Made by a program: the position numbers and the translations under genes. Source: Algibacter amylolyticus (lineage in GTDB: Bacteria; Bacteroidota; Bacteroidia; Flavobacteriales; Flavobacteriaceae). Taken from it: 64,000 nt of DNA. Shown piece by piece: positions 36,108 through 43,491 of the stretch (position 1 is the stretch's first letter; each line of letters starts with the position of its first letter). The DNA lies in assembly GCF_014202225.1 (NCBI RefSeq), contig NZ_JACHGE010000001.1:1035320-1099319 (forward strand). The letters run 5' to 3'. Under the pieces are notes generated by a model that was not told where the DNA came from, did not search any database, and worked only from the letters and a program-made list of their open reading frames with translations.

Positions 36108-36503
36108 TTAATTCAAATAAATCATAATAAAAGTTGTACTGAAATATACCCAGAAAATTGAAAATAGGATATGCATTAGTGTTTCAAACTTTTTGCCTTT
36201 CCAAAGTTTTTTAGAATAGACAAAAAACTGAAAAAACAGTCTGAAACTCCAGAATACACCTAAACCTAAACATATTTTTCGACCTAAACTAGTTTCTATA
36301 AGCGCTGTTGAGCTTGTTAAACAGAGTAAACCCATTAAGAAAATAGTTAATGCAATAAAAAACGTGTGTGTTGTCATCATCTGCTTATTGATTAAGCTTA
36401 ATGATTTCAAATTGGTTTCCCATTTAAAATATTTATAGAAAAAGATATGAATTAGGGCTAACAGGATAAGTAAAACACCTATTAATTTTAAATGAATATA
36501 CAT
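36108..36503 (-). CDS. small polytopic membrane protein
   Basis: The 131-residue protein has about four membrane segments (around 5-25, 45-65, 75-95 and 108-128). I recognise no family. It is the last gene of the GbsR-led minus-strand operon, 20 bases after the methyltransferase gene. A role in membrane composition is possible from the company it keeps but is not shown. Confidence 0.6.
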   Translation of the reverse strand: MYIHLKLIGVLLILLALIHIFFYKYFKWETNLKSLSLINKQMMTTHTFFIALTIFLMGLLCLTSSTALIETSLGRKICLGLGVFWSFRLFFQFFVYSKKLWKGKKFETLMHILFSIFWVYFSTTFIMIYLN

Positions 36504-36523
36504 GTTTTTTGTAATTTAAAGGT

Positions 36524-37276
36524 TTAAGGTTTACTGCTAAAAACAGACATAAATGGGGTGAATTTATTCTCGCTAAATGTTGAGAATCCAGCGTTTTTAT
36601 ATGCTTTTTTCCATGTGGTTTTTGAAAAAAAATGGGTGAACCCAATTGAGAATGCTAAGAAATTTGGAAAATCTCTTAAATGCTCAACCATAATTACTGT
36701 ACCGTCGGGTTTACATACTCTGTGGCATTCTTTTAAAAACATCACTTTTTCTTTATGAGATCTTATTTCATGAGCCGCAGAAAGTAAAAAAATAGCATCA
36801 ATTGAATTATCTTTTAATGGAATAAGACCAGACTTTATTTGTTGTGTGTTTGGATACACCAAACTTACTTTTCTAGCTCTTACAATAGCAGGTTCTGTAT
36901 GTTGTTCGGCATGATAAAAATCAAAAACTTTTAAATTTGAAATAGGGAAATGGTTTTTAAGAATGAAGCTAGTTTCATCAAAACCAGCATTAATGTTTAT
37001 AATCTGTTTTGACTTAGAATCACTAAAGTTTAATGTATTTATCCATTCAAATTTGTAATACCCTGAAAAGTCATATACATAAGCAGATACAATTAAAGGC
37101 ATTAGCAAACCATAACCAAAAGCAGCAACAATTAACCAATATAAGGTAGTTGACCATTGAAACACAACATAGCTTAGTGTTATTAGTATTAAAACACTTA
37201 AACCGTAAATATAAAAATGTCTGTTAAAGCTTAATATATTTAGTACACCTTGAAACTTTTTTCTATTTATTTCCAT
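36524..37276 (-). CDS. membrane-associated SAM-dependent methyltransferase
   Basis: The 250-residue protein starts with two membrane segments (about 20-60), then a class I methyltransferase fold: IININAGFDETSFIL (degenerate motif I), LKVFDFYHAEQHTEPAIVRARK (motif II region), IPLKDNSIDAIFLLSAAHEIRSHKEKVMFLKECHRVCKPDGTVIMVEH (in parts; post-I to motif III) and a closing helix-strand pair. A UbiE-like architecture with a membrane anchor suggests a lipid or quinone-like substrate, but this is an inference. Its start overlaps the upstream gene (DUF2071) by 10 bases. Confidence 0.75.
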   Translation of the reverse strand: MEINRKKFQGVLNILSFNRHFYIYGLSVLILITLSYVVFQWSTTLYWLIVAAFGYGLLMPLIVSAYVYDFSGYYKFEWINTLNFSDSKSKQIININAGFDETSFILKNHFPISNLKVFDFYHAEQHTEPAIVRARKVSLVYPNTQQIKSGLIPLKDNSIDAIFLLSAAHEIRSHKEKVMFLKECHRVCKPDGTVIMVEHLRDFPNFLAFSIGFTHFFSKTTWKKAYKNAGFSTFSENKFTPFMSVFSSKP

Positions 37277-38007
37277 AATTCTTTTCTTCCTTTTTTCCAG
37301 TAATAGGGTATGTTTTCAATAATAAAAGCATTGGCTAATACAGGTGTTTTTAAATTTAGTGATTCTAAAAAATTAATATGATAGTTATTGATTTTTACAG
37401 GTTTGGGTTTCCAGTTTTGCCTTACACCTTCAATAATTAAAATTTCTTTTGTTTTTTCATTATATGTAAACGTAAAGGGCAGCGGTCCTGCAAAACGTCG
37501 GGCTTCTTGCCAGGTTTTAAATGGTGAGTGTTTTGGTAATTGTAGGTCTTCATTTTCTGTGGCATCTATTTCAATTTTAAAGTCTGATTTTATAGAAATA
37601 ATTTCGTTTATATTGCCTTTTAATGTCTGCGTTATATCGGTTGTTGTATAGTTGTAATGCGTAAAAAAATTACCCATTAACGCCATTTTCTTTTTGTTTG
37701 TTTCAGATTTTAAAATGAAGAGGCCTCGTAAGCGTTTGCCTTCTTTGTTAGTGTAACGCACAAATATCCTAAAGCCAATCAAAAAGAAATTATTACCCAT
37801 AAATTTCGGGAATCCTTTAGGACGTAATTGTTTGGTTTGTACCATGGCTGCTGCAACAAAAGCATATGTGTTGTTATGCGTGTCTAACTCTAAACACTCA
37901 GGTAACATGTTTTGTAATTCTTCTTTAGGAACAGCGAAGGTTAATACAAGAGAACTTTTAAAGAAAGCTTCAACTGCAAAAGGATGGTTTTTAAGGAAAG
38001 CTAACAT
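37267..38007 (-). CDS. DUF2071-like / acetoacetate decarboxylase-fold protein
   Basis: The 246-residue protein resembles DUF2071 (YqjF-like) proteins: VLTFAVPKEELQNMLPECLELDTHNNTYAFVAAAMVQTK (in parts), FRIFVRYTNKEGKRLRGLFILKSETNK (in parts), and a C-terminal strand region with FTFTYN. DUF2071 is thought to share the acetoacetate decarboxylase fold, but the lysine needed for that reaction cannot be assigned here and no function is established. It overlaps the DoxX-like gene by 17 bases at its start and the methyltransferase by 10 bases at its end, which shows tight translational coupling. Confidence 0.65.
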   Translation of the reverse strand: MLAFLKNHPFAVEAFFKSSLVLTFAVPKEELQNMLPECLELDTHNNTYAFVAAAMVQTKQLRPKGFPKFMGNNFFLIGFRIFVRYTNKEGKRLRGLFILKSETNKKKMALMGNFFTHYNYTTTDITQTLKGNINEIISIKSDFKIEIDATENEDLQLPKHSPFKTWQEARRFAGPLPFTFTYNEKTKEILIIEGVRQNWKPKPVKINNYHINFLESLNLKTPVLANAFIIENIPYYWKKGRKELWK

Positions 38008-38377
38008 AGTTGTGTGTTTTAAAATTTGTATGGTAAACTACAGCAATAAATAATAGAGCGAATAAAGAATTGAATGTGCCCCAAAGCAATAAATCTTGCG
38101 CTAGTACAAACTCTATTAAGTTCATAATTGCAACGATACATATTTGGGTTATTGCATTTAGTTTAAGTTTGTAATGGCTTAAGATCCATATAGCCATACA
38201 TACTTCGGCTACTCCGATTAAAATAGTAATAGCTCGTGAATTTGCATTACCTATAATGCGTTCTACAATTTCTTGATGACGTGGAACAAGGTTTAGAATT
38301 TTACAAAACATTCCGTTTATAACCCAAACCAAGGCTATAATAATATGTAACAAGTTATATAATTTTTGTGTTTTCAT
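37991..38377 (-). CDS. DoxX-like membrane protein
   Basis: The 128-residue protein has four membrane segments with the DoxX-like layout: YNLLHIIIALVWVINGMFCKI, then IGNANSRAITILIGVAEVCMAIWIL, then two closing helices. DoxX-like proteins have no clear biochemical role. Its ATG overlaps the stop of the upstream gene by 4 bases (38374-38377), and its stop lies inside the next gene. Confidence 0.7.
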   Translation of the reverse strand: MKTQKLYNLLHIIIALVWVINGMFCKILNLVPRHQEIVERIIGNANSRAITILIGVAEVCMAIWILSHYKLKLNAITQICIVAIMNLIEFVLAQDLLLWGTFNSLFALLFIAVVYHTNFKTHNYVSFP

Positions 38378-38745
38378 GAGTTTATTAATTGGGTTTTATA
38401 AGTCACATAAACAAAATACGACGCTATTATGGATGGAAAGATTACAAAAGCTTCAATGCCATAACTGTTAAAGAATGATATTAATAAAGCTAAAGCTGAA
38501 AAGTATATTAGCACTAATAACCAATAAATAATTAGTAATCTTTTTTCTGATTTGTGTCTAGAATTTATAAGGAAGAGACTAATAAGTGCCATAAAAGGTT
38601 GACCGATGCCAAGTGCTATCATGGATATTAAGCTATACTCTGATAGATTTTCAATAGGATAGTTGAAAACATAATTAAGAGGTAAAGCCCAAATAGATAT
38701 GCATAACAAATACATGACTAGGTTTGTAAAGTGTATTATTTTCAT
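38374..38745 (-). CDS. small polytopic membrane protein
   Basis: The 123-residue protein has four predicted membrane segments (about 7-25, 38-60, 70-92 and 98-116). No family is recognised. It is the first gene after the GbsR/MarR regulator; the second copy of the candidate operator (38759-38784) lies 13 bases before its ATG, so it is probably a direct target. Confidence 0.6.
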   Translation of the reverse strand: MKIIHFTNLVMYLLCISIWALPLNYVFNYPIENLSEYSLISMIALGIGQPFMALISLFLINSRHKSEKRLLIIYWLLVLIYFSALALLISFFNSYGIEAFVIFPSIIASYFVYVTYKTQLINS

Positions 38746-38758
38746 TTTTAATATTATT

Positions 38759-38784
38759 AAACTTTCAGAAATTACTGAAACTTA
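38759..38784 (-). promoter_or_regulatory. candidate GbsR/MarR operator 2
   Basis: An imperfect palindrome with arms ACTTTCAG and CTGAAA. It matches operator 1 (39326-39351) at 22 of 26 positions when both are read on the plus strand. It lies in the 52-base gap between the regulator gene and the first membrane-protein gene, 13 bases upstream of that ATG. Two independent occurrences around one regulator gene support a real binding site. Confidence 0.65.
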
Positions 38785-38797
38785 GTTTTAAATTTTT

Positions 38798-39301
38798 TTA
38801 TTTTATCAATTTCATTAAAGACTTAGTGATCCAAGTTTGTTCTTGATTAACAATTTTGTTCATCATAGAATCTGCTGTTTCGGCCAAATCGTGTAAAGCT
38901 TTGGTTTGTTTAATAAGTTCCTTCGTTTTTTCGGTGCCATCATCTTTTATGGACGATACCTCTTTTAAAATTTTAATTACCGGTTTAATTTCTCGTCTGC
39001 TACGTTGTTTTGCAATATGTCTTGCTAGTTCTTGAACATCTTTTTCTGTGGTAAAATACTCTTTACGCTCACCAGGAATTAACTCTTTAGTTACAATACC
39101 CCAATCCATTAATTGGCGTAAATTCATGCTTGTGTTTCCTCTAGAAATTTTTAACTCTTCCATGATTTCTTCCATGGATAGCGCTTTTGTAGAAATAAAA
39201 AGCAACGATTGAATTTGAGCCATAGCCTTGTTTATGCCCCATAATGTGCCTAAACTTCCCCATGTGCTAATAAATTTTTCTTTTGCCTCTTGATATTCCA
39301 T
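38798..39301 (-). CDS. GbsR/MarR family transcriptional regulator
   Basis: This 167-residue protein belongs to the GbsR group of MarR-like winged-helix regulators: AKEKFISTWGSLGTLWGINKAMAQIQSLLFIS, then the recognition part LSMEEIMEELKISRGNTSMNLRQLMDWGIV (in parts) and the wing KELIPGERKEYFTTEKD. The C-terminal half is helical and likely dimerises. It heads a minus-strand operon of membrane proteins, DUF2071 and a methyltransferase. A near-perfect palindrome overlaps its own promoter and recurs before the next gene, so it probably represses itself and the operon. The ligand is unknown. Confidence 0.88.
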   Translation of the reverse strand: MEYQEAKEKFISTWGSLGTLWGINKAMAQIQSLLFISTKALSMEEIMEELKISRGNTSMNLRQLMDWGIVTKELIPGERKEYFTTEKDVQELARHIAKQRSRREIKPVIKILKEVSSIKDDGTEKTKELIKQTKALHDLAETADSMMNKIVNQEQTWITKSLMKLIK

Positions 39302-39305
39302 GTCA

Positions 39306-39313
39306 CAAAGATA
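39306..39313 (-). promoter_or_regulatory. candidate -7 element of the gbsR-type gene
   Basis: On the minus strand TATCTTTG fits TAnnTTTG and ends 4 bases before the ATG at 39301. The corresponding -33 position, 19 bases upstream, is CTG inside the palindrome 39326-39351. The transcript may have almost no leader. The overlap of palindrome and -33 element is consistent with repression. Confidence 0.5.
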
Positions 39314-39325
39314 ATAAAACTTTTT

Positions 39326-39351
39326 AAACTTTCAGTAATTATTGAAAGTTT
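39326..39351 (-). promoter_or_regulatory. candidate GbsR/MarR operator 1
   Basis: A 26-base near-perfect inverted repeat with arms AAACTTTCA and TGAAAGTTT; only one pair of symmetric positions breaks the symmetry. It lies 24 bases upstream of the regulator ATG and covers the expected -33 region. A second copy lies at 38759-38784. Confidence 0.7.
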
Positions 39352-39354
39352 ATT

Positions 39355-39394
39355 CTAAAAAGAAAGCTGATCGTTAAGATTCAGCTTTTCTTTT
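39355..39394 (-). terminator. intrinsic terminator of the M3 peptidase gene
   Basis: On the minus strand AAAGCTGA pairs with TCAGCTTT (one bulged base) and CTTTTT follows. It lies 8 bases after the peptidase stop and ends next to operator 1, isolating the GbsR operon from readthrough. Confidence 0.75.
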
Positions 39395-39401
39395 TAATAA
39401 T

Positions 39402-41435
39402 TTATATTAATCCTGCGCGTCTTAATAACGCTTCAGGTTTTGGTTCTTGTCCTCTAAAACGCTTGTAAAGCGTCATTGGGTTTTCTGTTCCGCCTTGGCT
39501 TAATACGTTGTCTTTAAATTTTGTGGCAACTGTTTTATTGAAAATGCCTTCTTCTTTAAAATACTCAAAAGCATCTGCATCTAAAACTTCGGCCCATTTG
39601 TAGCTGTAATAGCCCGATGAATATCCACCTTGAAAAATATGAGAAAACGCGGTGCTCATACAGGTTTCTTTGGTGGCTGGGTATAAGGATGTATTTTTAA
39701 ACATGTCCGTTTCAAAAGCTTTAACATCTGTTATGTTTGAAGGATCTTGACCATGCCAACTCATATCTAATAAGCCAAAACTTAATTGACGCAAGGTTTG
39801 CATACCTTCATGAAACGTAGCCGATTCTTTTATTTTTTCTACCAATTCCATTGGGATAACTTCTCCGGTTTTATAATGCGTGGCAAAAAGCTCCAGGGCT
39901 TCTTTCTCGAAACACCAGTTTTCCATAACTTGGCTTGGTAACTCTACAAAATCCCAAAATACACTCGTCCCAGAAAGGCTAGGGTAAGTGGTGTTAGCCA
40001 ACATACCATGTAATGCATGTCCGAATTCGTGAAACAAAGTTGTAACCTCATTAAAAGTTAATAATGAAGGTTTGCTTTTTGTTGGTTTTGTAAAGTTGCA
40101 AACTATAGAAACGTGCGGTCTGCTATTTTCGCCATTTACAATGTATTGTGGTTTGTATGAGGTCATCCACGCGCCATTTCGCTTTCCTGGTCTTGGAAAA
40201 AAATCGGCATAAAAAATAGAAATAAACTTGCCATTAGTATCTGTAACTTTATATGTTAAAACATCGTCATGGTATTTGTCAATGGTGTCAATTTCTTCAA
40301 ATTTTAAATCGAATAATTTATTAGCTATTGTAAACGCACCATTAATAACGTTTTCTAATTTAAAGTACGGTTTAAGTTTTTCGTCATCTAAACTATAAAG
40401 TTTCTGCTTTAACTTTTCAGAATAATATGAGCTATCCCATTTTTCTAAGCGATCGATATTATCGAGTTCTTTAGCAAAGTTTTCAAGGTTTTTAAATTCC
40501 TGTTGTGCTGCTGGTTTTGCTTTTTCTAATAATTCATTCGAAAAATTAAGAACTGTTTCAGGCGTTTGGGCCATACGCTCTTCTAAAACAAAATGTGCAT
40601 GAGTTTTGTAACCCAATAATTTAGCACGCTCGTGCCTAAGTTTTGTGATTTGTAATACGTTATCTTGATTATCTAATGCATCGTTTTTAAACGCTTTACT
40701 ACCTGCTGCTAAGGTTATTCTTTTTCTTAGTTCTCTATTATCTGCATAGGTTACAAACGGTATGTAACTCGGATAGTCTAAAGTAAATAACCAGCCTTCT
40801 TTATCTTTAGATTCTGCTAATTGCTTTGCGGCTTCTATTGTGCCTTCTGGTAGTCCAGATAAATCAGCCTCGTTTGTAATAAGCATTTCAAACTTGTTGG
40901 TTTCAGCTAAAACATTTTCACCAAATTTTAAACTTAACTGACTTAGTTTTTTATCAATGTCTCTAAGTTTGTCTTTTTTGTCTTCAGGTAAGTTGGCTCC
41001 GTTTCTAGAGAAACCTTTATATTTTTTATCTAGAAGTGTGGTTTGCTCAACCGTTAAATTTAACTCTGATTTAGCATCATACACAGCCTTAACTCGCTTA
41101 AATAAATCTTCATTTAAAGTAATGTCGTTACTGAATTCTGATAGTAAAGGCGATACTTCTTGAGCTATTTTTTGAATGTCTTCATTCGTTTCGGCCGAAT
41201 TTAAATTAAAGAAAATACTAGAAATTCTATCCAGTTGCTCTCCAGAAAAATCGAGAGCTACAATAGTGTTCTCGAAGGTTGGACTTTCAGGATTGTTTAC
41301 AATGGCATCAATTTCATTTTTAGCCATTTTTATTGCCTCTGTTATGGTTGGTAGGTAATCAGAAGTTTCAATTATTCTGAAGGGAGGCGTGTTATATTTG
41401 GTTTTAAACGGTGTAAGTAGAGTTTTTTTTATCAT
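39402..41435 (-). CDS. M3 family metallopeptidase (oligopeptidase A / Dcp type)
   Basis: The 677-residue cytoplasmic zinc peptidase has the M3 active site TLFHEFGHALHG (H469-E-F-G-H473) and the third ligand Glu about 25 residues later (SVFWDFVELPSQVMENW). The N-terminal helical domain (MAKNEIDAIVNNPESPTFENTIVALD in parts) and ETCMSTAFSHIFQGGYSSGYYSYKWAEVLDADAF (in parts) are typical of Dcp/OpdA. It cleaves short oligopeptides. No signal peptide is present. It is a single gene between its own terminator and the purE side. Confidence 0.93.
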   Translation of the reverse strand: MIKKTLLTPFKTKYNTPPFRIIETSDYLPTITEAIKMAKNEIDAIVNNPESPTFENTIVALDFSGEQLDRISSIFFNLNSAETNEDIQKIAQEVSPLLSEFSNDITLNEDLFKRVKAVYDAKSELNLTVEQTTLLDKKYKGFSRNGANLPEDKKDKLRDIDKKLSQLSLKFGENVLAETNKFEMLITNEADLSGLPEGTIEAAKQLAESKDKEGWLFTLDYPSYIPFVTYADNRELRKRITLAAGSKAFKNDALDNQDNVLQITKLRHERAKLLGYKTHAHFVLEERMAQTPETVLNFSNELLEKAKPAAQQEFKNLENFAKELDNIDRLEKWDSSYYSEKLKQKLYSLDDEKLKPYFKLENVINGAFTIANKLFDLKFEEIDTIDKYHDDVLTYKVTDTNGKFISIFYADFFPRPGKRNGAWMTSYKPQYIVNGENSRPHVSIVCNFTKPTKSKPSLLTFNEVTTLFHEFGHALHGMLANTTYPSLSGTSVFWDFVELPSQVMENWCFEKEALELFATHYKTGEVIPMELVEKIKESATFHEGMQTLRQLSFGLLDMSWHGQDPSNITDVKAFETDMFKNTSLYPATKETCMSTAFSHIFQGGYSSGYYSYKWAEVLDADAFEYFKEEGIFNKTVATKFKDNVLSQGGTENPMTLYKRFRGQEPKPEALLRRAGLI

Positions 41436-41492
41436 TTCTTTAATGAATGTGTTAAAAAAAATATTTATTATGTATGCATAGTAAATATTATA

Positions 41493-41586
41493 TATTTTTG
41501 CACTCGATAATACGAAGAGTGACTAACTCATGAGAATTATTTGTTAATAGCTAAAAAGCCCTGAATAACTTCGGGGCTTTTTTTAT
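41493..41586 (+). ncRNA. candidate small transcript or terminator unit between the M3 gene and purE
   Basis: Plus-strand TATTTTTG (41493-41500) fits a -7 element, although no TTG is found at the -33 position. About 50 bases later a strong hairpin, AAAAAGCCC-(11)-GGGGCTTTTTTT, begins at 41553 and ends at the 3' end of purE. A transcript from about 41507 to 41586 would contain only a five-codon frame. The hairpin surely also terminates purE on the minus strand (A tract on the plus strand). The small RNA is speculative; the hairpin is clear. Confidence 0.3.
41553..41586. terminator. bidirectional terminator downstream of purE
   Basis: AAAAAGCCC and GGGGCTTTTTTT pair around an 11-base spacer (one extra G). 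It has T tracts on both strands and overlaps the last bases of purE. Confidence 0.8.
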
Positions 41587-42062
41587 TGTAAATCTTTAGC
41601 AGATTCGTTTACTTTTATTTTTAGACCTTTCTTGTAAGCAATTATTTTATCTAGTACACATTTGTCGCTAGTTCCAATAATTTGAGCAGCAAGAATTCCG
41701 GCATTTTTCGCGCCGTTTAAAGCTACTGTAGCTACAGGCACACCACCTGGCATTTGTAAAATAGAAAGTACAGAGTCCCAACCATCAATAGAGTTGCTGC
41801 TTTTTACAGGCACACCTATTACAGGTAATGGCGATAAAGAAGCAATCATACCAGGCAAGTGCGCAGCACCACCAGCACCAGCAATTACTACAGCAAAACC
41901 TCTAGTGTGTGCATGTTTACCGTAATCGAATAGTTTTTCGGGTGTACGGTGTGCCGAAACTATATCTACTTCAACTTCAATATCAAAACCATTTAAGATG
42001 TCTATGGCTTCTTGCATAACAGGAAGATCACTTTTACTTCCCATAACAACTCCTACTTTCAT
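41583..42062 (-). CDS. purE: 5-(carboxyamino)imidazole ribonucleotide mutase
   Basis: PurE (class I) converts N5-CAIR to CAIR in purine synthesis. The 159-residue protein has VGVVMGSKSDLPVMQEA, the catalytic-loop SAHRTPEKLFDYG and AGAGGAAHLPGMIASLSPLPVIGVPV (in parts), with VPVATVALNGAKNAGILA near the end. It follows purK in the same direction after a 68-base gap, so the two purine genes probably form one unit. Confidence 0.96.
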   Translation of the reverse strand: MKVGVVMGSKSDLPVMQEAIDILNGFDIEVEVDIVSAHRTPEKLFDYGKHAHTRGFAVVIAGAGGAAHLPGMIASLSPLPVIGVPVKSSNSIDGWDSVLSILQMPGGVPVATVALNGAKNAGILAAQIIGTSDKCVLDKIIAYKKGLKIKVNESAKDLQ

Positions 42063-42130
42063 ATAAATTACAATTTTTTAAATTTCAAAAACCTAAAGAT
42101 TATTAATCAGGATTTTGTTTTTATTGATGT

Positions 42131-43288
42131 TTATTCGCTTATAACTTTTATACTTTTCTTTACTAATTCTGCAACCCGTCTTGCCTCATTTAAATCTTCA
42201 TTTACAATAGTTACATGTCCCATTTTTCTAAATGGTCGTGTTTCTTTTTTACCGTAAATATGTGGGGTTACACCATCTAGCTTCATGATGTTTTCAATGT
42301 TTTGATAAACCACGTTACCTGTATAACCTTCTGCGCCAACTAGGTTTACCATAACTCCGCCAACTTTACTATCGGTTCTTCCTAAAGGTAAATCTAAAAT
42401 AGCTCTAATATGCTGTTCAAACTGCGACGTATAACTTGCTTCTATGGTTTGGTGCCCAGAATTATGAGGTCTAGGTGCTACTTCATTAACTAAAATATCG
42501 TCGTTTTCTGTCTGAAACATTTCAACAGCCAATAAGCCAACATGATTAAATGCTTTCGACGTTTTTAAAGCTACTTCTTCGGCTTTTTTTGCAACACTAT
42601 CAGGAATTCTAGCTGGACAAATTACGTACTCAACTTGATTAGCTTCTGGGTGAAATTCCATTTCAACAACCGGGTAGGTTTTTATTTCGCCCGATGCGCT
42701 TCTTGCCACAATAACAGCTAATTCGTTTTTAAAAGGAATTAGTTCTTCGGCAATACATTCGCCTTTAGGTAACCCTTCAAGGTCTTCTAATGTTCTAACC
42801 ACTTTTACACCATTACCATCGTAACCAAACTGGGCAGCCTTCCAAACAAAAGGAAAGTGCAAACCGCCATTTACAATAGCATCTTCGATTTCCGATAGGT
42901 AAGCAAACCTTGTAAAATCGGATGTTGGGATGTTTTGATCGCGATAAAATAATTTTTGTTTCGCCTTATTTTGAATTTGACGTAATGTTTTTGATGCTGG
43001 ATACACTTTTACACCCTCTTTCTCAAGAGTTTCTAGGGCATCAACGTTTACGTTTTCAATTTCGATAGTTAAAATATCTACTTGTTTACCAAAATTATAA
43101 ACAGCATCATAATCCATTAAATCTCCTAAATGAAATTCGTTACTAGCTATCTTAGAAGGCGCTTCGTTACTAGAATCTAGAACGGCTGTGAAAATGTCAA
43201 ACTTTCTAGTATTGTAAAGTAACATTTTGCCTAATTGACCACCACCAAGAATACCAAGTTTAAATTTTGAAGAAAAATAATTTGTCAT
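42131..43288 (-). CDS. purK: 5-(carboxyamino)imidazole ribonucleotide synthase
   Basis: PurK, an ATP-grasp enzyme, carboxylates AIR with bicarbonate to give N5-CAIR for PurE. The 385-residue protein begins FKLGILGGGQLGKMLLYNTRKFD, and shows the ATP-grasp blocks FPFVWKAAQFGYDGNGVKVV, ECIAEELIPFKNELAVIVARSASGE (in parts) and NEVAPRPHNSGHQTIEA. The ATG at 43288 was used because the family begins just before LGILGGGQLG; a longer frame to 43324 adds 12 unrelated residues and runs over a likely promoter. Confidence 0.95.
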   Translation of the reverse strand: MTNYFSSKFKLGILGGGQLGKMLLYNTRKFDIFTAVLDSSNEAPSKIASNEFHLGDLMDYDAVYNFGKQVDILTIEIENVNVDALETLEKEGVKVYPASKTLRQIQNKAKQKLFYRDQNIPTSDFTRFAYLSEIEDAIVNGGLHFPFVWKAAQFGYDGNGVKVVRTLEDLEGLPKGECIAEELIPFKNELAVIVARSASGEIKTYPVVEMEFHPEANQVEYVICPARIPDSVAKKAEEVALKTSKAFNHVGLLAVEMFQTENDDILVNEVAPRPHNSGHQTIEASYTSQFEQHIRAILDLPLGRTDSKVGGVMVNLVGAEGYTGNVVYQNIENIMKLDGVTPHIYGKKETRPFRKMGHVTIVNEDLNEARRVAELVKKSIKVISE

Positions 43289-43321
43289 GATTTTTACTGC
43301 TAATACGCTATTAAAGTTACG

Positions 43322-43329
43322 CAAAAATA
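43322..43329 (-). promoter_or_regulatory. candidate -7 element of purK-purE
   Basis: On the minus strand TATTTTTG lies 33 bases upstream of the purK ATG. A -33 TTG is not seen, so support is partial. It would be inside the longer reading frame, which argues for the start at 43288. Confidence 0.35.
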
Positions 43330-43462
43330 CACTTAAATCTTAAATTAGTCGAGAAATCATAAATCAAAAAAATAGGATTGCTAAATTTAACTGTAATAGG
43401 TGTGTTTTATTCTTTTTACACGTCAATTTCGCCTAAAAACTAAATGTATTAAGTATATTGAT

Positions 43463-43470
43463 TATCTTTG
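43463..43470 (+). promoter_or_regulatory. candidate -7 element of hpt-adk
   Basis: TATCTTTG fits TAnnTTTG and lies 21 bases before the TTG start codon of the fused gene. No TTG is seen 17-19 bases upstream. The resulting leader would be about 15 bases. Confidence 0.4.
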
Positions 43471-43491
43471 CAACTTTAAAAATTATTTCCC

